From: Fratercula arctica
Taxonomy: Eukaryota; Chordata; Aves; Charadriiformes; Alcidae
Direction: 5' to 3'
DNA: 64,000 bases
NCBI GenBank assembly: GCA_947846985.1
Contig: CANTUZ010000001.1
Location: 170,786,447 to 170,850,446 of the forward strand
Made by a program: the position numbers and the translations under genes. The notes beneath the pieces are model-generated. The model worked only from the letters and a program-made list of their open reading frames with translations. It had not been told where the DNA came from and did not search any database. Of this stretch, positions 61,386 through 64,000 are shown one piece after another. Each line of letters opens with the position of its first letter. The stretch's first letter is position 1.

Positions 61386-64000
61386 AGCTGGATGCCTGCT
61401 TTCCCAGTGGCCCAGCCTCTTCAGGCTGGGTACCAAAGCTGTCCCATGGCCCCTTCATCCAGGAATGTTTCATCTTCAGCACTCCAGCTCCAGCTCAGTC
61501 GTCCATCTCTCTGAGCACACAGACTCAGAAGTCATGCAGGTATTCCAACACTGATCATCTCTAACTTTTACTTGCTCACGAAAAGAATGATTTAAGAACA
61601 ATACTAGCATAGAATGTGTTTTCTCACAGCAGTTAATTAATGCTAATGAGACATTCTCTAGACTTGGAGGCTCATGATTTAAACGTTCAACATCCTTCCT
61701 CCTGTTTCTTCTTCCAACATCTTTTTCTTTTACAGTATGGATCTCCAGGTTCTTTTCTCAGCAACTGATTTTTTCTTCTCTTATTCTGAACAACTGGAGA
61801 GAGTCTTCCTTTATAGCTTCAACCTTTTTCAGATAGTCTTTTGATTAGTTTCACTCAGTCACTTTTCGTAGGTATCTGTTGCCTGGCTCCTGCTTCTCTG
61901 ACACTGAGTTTTGAAAAACCCTTTCAATTCAGAGGAGTATCTATTTATAGTTTCATTGTATTACTAGTGCATCATTGTTTCATACAGAAGCATATACAAG
62001 TAAGGCTCCACACTAAAATGAGGCTTGCAGCCTGTGATAGAGCCCCACCAAATCAGTTGGAATTATTAAACTGTACCCTTACAGGCTTCCCATACTATCA
62101 TATAAGGGAGGAAACGGGAAAAATGGACTGTACAAACACAGCCTTTGAAGGTTAGTTTTGCCAAGAAGGTCCATTTTTGTCCCTTTTATCTGGCTATTTA
62201 TTTTTTAAGCCACCCAATATACAAACATAATTCAGTTAAGCAGGCTTGTAGATGCACACCTTCCACGCAATCCCCAAACCTCTTATTCTGGCAGTCTTTG
62301 CATTTGAAATAATCAGGGGTATCTACTGCAATAGGCAAAAGTATCTTGAAGATAAATGGAAAGAAAATGTTCAGGAGGAGAGGAGAAAACAAGGGTTATG
62401 GAGAAGAACATTAACTATATCACATGGGTCCCTGCTTGTAACTTAGATGTCAAATCAAATTTCACCACCAATTAAAATGCAGATAAGTTCTAAGCCATGG
62501 ACTGGCTCTCAGGGGAACAGGTAATTGTGAAAGAGGAGGGAAGTGTATTAGAGGGCTGCTGCCAGGTCCAGCAGACCTCTTGGTACAGGATGCAATGTGA
62601 AACCCAGGAGGCTTTGGTTATCTTTCTGGCTTACTGAACTGTAAAGATGAAAATGTTCAACTTAGGGCAAGACTGAATAATTGGTTTTACCTTTTTCTTG
62701 CCAAAAAGCAAGTTGAAAAGGAAGCATAAAATATGTTTTAAGTTAGCTAGATATTTCATTAGACACATACTTTATTTCGCTTCCAGGAGTGAAATACTGT
62801 CCCATAAAAGTTAAATATGTAGATTTTTTTTTTCAATATCTAAATTAGTATTTTGAGATTAAAATTCAATTAATTTTGAAGACATCAAAATTTAGCAAAA
62901 ATATTAGTTATCTCATGAAAGTAAATTTGTGAATCGATTTATCGACCTGAATCTCTGACTTTTTGGTGTTATTATTAGAATGAAAAATAAATTCAGTTCC
63001 TTCCATTATTTTTCCCATGACATGATGGTAAAATTATCTTTATAGGAGGTTGCCACGGACTCCATAAAAGTCTACAGTCATAAAAAGTTGCATTCTTCAC
63101 ATTGTTTGAACAAAGTATTTAAACATTGCAAGCAATCTCAAGCACATACTCTATGTCTGATAAAAAATTACTTCACCGAAATATTTAAATCCTACTATAT
63201 GAAATACTGTTAAAGTATATAACTACATATTCGTATTAGGAAAATAGGTTTCTGTATTTTGTATCATACAAGGTAGTTCTTAATCACTCAGCTAAGCATT
63301 TTCATTTTTGCCCATCTCTGTTTTTCTCATCTTCATATCCTCTCTGTGCCTTGACTCTGCTTCAGAAAAACCACTCTAGCGTGTACAGAAGTGCTTGTCA
63401 TAGCTGATCAAAGGTGGATTTTCATACTGCCAGTGAATCAAGTTGTCTCTCAACTAAAGTACCAGTGTTCAGCTGCTCACAGATGGCATTGGGCCATATC
63501 AGTGCCTTCTCAGGAAAGCAAAAAATCAGAAACTTTCACTTTGCAAGCCACTGGGCCCATCTTTCCTTTCTATATCTGGTTTGTGCCTTTTTTATACCCA
63601 TACTAGAACCGCAATGATGTTTTTTTTTATTTTATTTATTATTGGTAAAACAGCTATCAGCTGTGTCTGAAAGCCTACAGGTTTACAGGTGTCAAAGGGG
63701 CATCCAATGAATAGGGTTGCTTCACCTTTTTGTTGTCTTGTTTGGCCTTTTTTATTCTTTTTTTAAATGATGTTGTTTGTACTACAGATCAGGATGCCTA
63801 TGCTAATTTATTTTCAAATGTAACATGGTGACTTTTTGTGCCATTTAGAAGGAAGTCACCGTGATCACTACTACCAGAAGGCTTACATCTGGGAAAGCTC
63901 TCTGAAATCTGCATAGTGCACTCTACCACCCCACAACGCTCTGTTGGTGAGGCCTGGAAAGCTTTCTTGAAGCTAACTTTGCAATAAAAGAACATGTAGG
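61386..64000. other. spacer to the window end
   Basis: 61386-61550 is moderately GC-rich, continuing from the hexamer array. The rest is AT-rich, with T-runs near 62825 and 63620. Frames at 61841-62155, 62252-62446 and 63391-63606 are anonymous. No gene or transposon is recognised. Confidence 0.55.

Noticed and set aside
61270..61554. ORF with an alternating Pro-Cys run, at first sight a cysteine-rich protein
   Set aside because: The run is the CCTTGC microsatellite in translation; the flanks show no domain or signal peptide.
1..64000. CRISPR arrays, tRNA/rRNA genes, operons or prokaryotic-type systems
   Set aside because: No regularly spaced repeats, no tRNA-like B-box with a cloverleaf and no dense coding. 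The window is a vertebrate non-coding region.

Overview
This is a vertebrate nuclear window that is AT-rich and almost entirely non-coding. It most probably comes from a bird. The best evidence is three truncated CR1 LINE retrotransposons, at about 2245-4032, 9944-10333 and 17985-18776. All are on the + strand and all end in the octamer (ATTCTRTG-like) tail typical of CR1, the dominant interspersed repeat of birds and other sauropsids. CR1 is also common in turtles and crocodilians, so bird is an inference. A 27-bp sequence at 28909-28935 looks like the two ends of an avian-type LTR with its middle missing. No prokaryotic genes, operons, tRNA/rRNA genes or CRISPR arrays are visible.

Layout. 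1-2244 is AT-rich spacer. 2245-4032 is the longest CR1 copy and carries a broken reverse transcriptase frame. 4033-9943 is spacer with a small GC-rich patch (7870-8110) and a hairpin in a local duplication (8770-8820). 9944-10333 is a short CR1 3' end. 10334-14260 is spacer. 14283-14540 is a compact CpG island, the only one in the window; on the minus strand it has a 70-codon open stretch that ends exactly at a consensus splice donor. 14541-17984 is spacer, and 17985-18776 is the third CR1. 18777-64000 is mostly featureless AT-rich DNA with homopolymer runs and microsatellites. Within it lie the LTR relic, an exon-like 81-bp stretch on the + strand (32444-32524, 27 codons ending at CAG|GTAAGC), a weak candidate terminal exon with a 76-codon ORF (56146-56744), and a seven-copy CCTTGC hexamer array (61342-61385) whose minus strand has G-quadruplex spacing.

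Interpretation. The window reads as intergenic or deep intronic DNA. No complete protein-coding gene can be supported, and most ORFs of 60-130 codons look like chance. The three exon-like candidates are offered as testable hypotheses without gene names, because I do not recognise their peptides. I found no convincing previously undescribed biological system. The most worthwhile leads are the CpG-island exon, the exon-like stretch at 32444, the LTR relic and the hexamer array.
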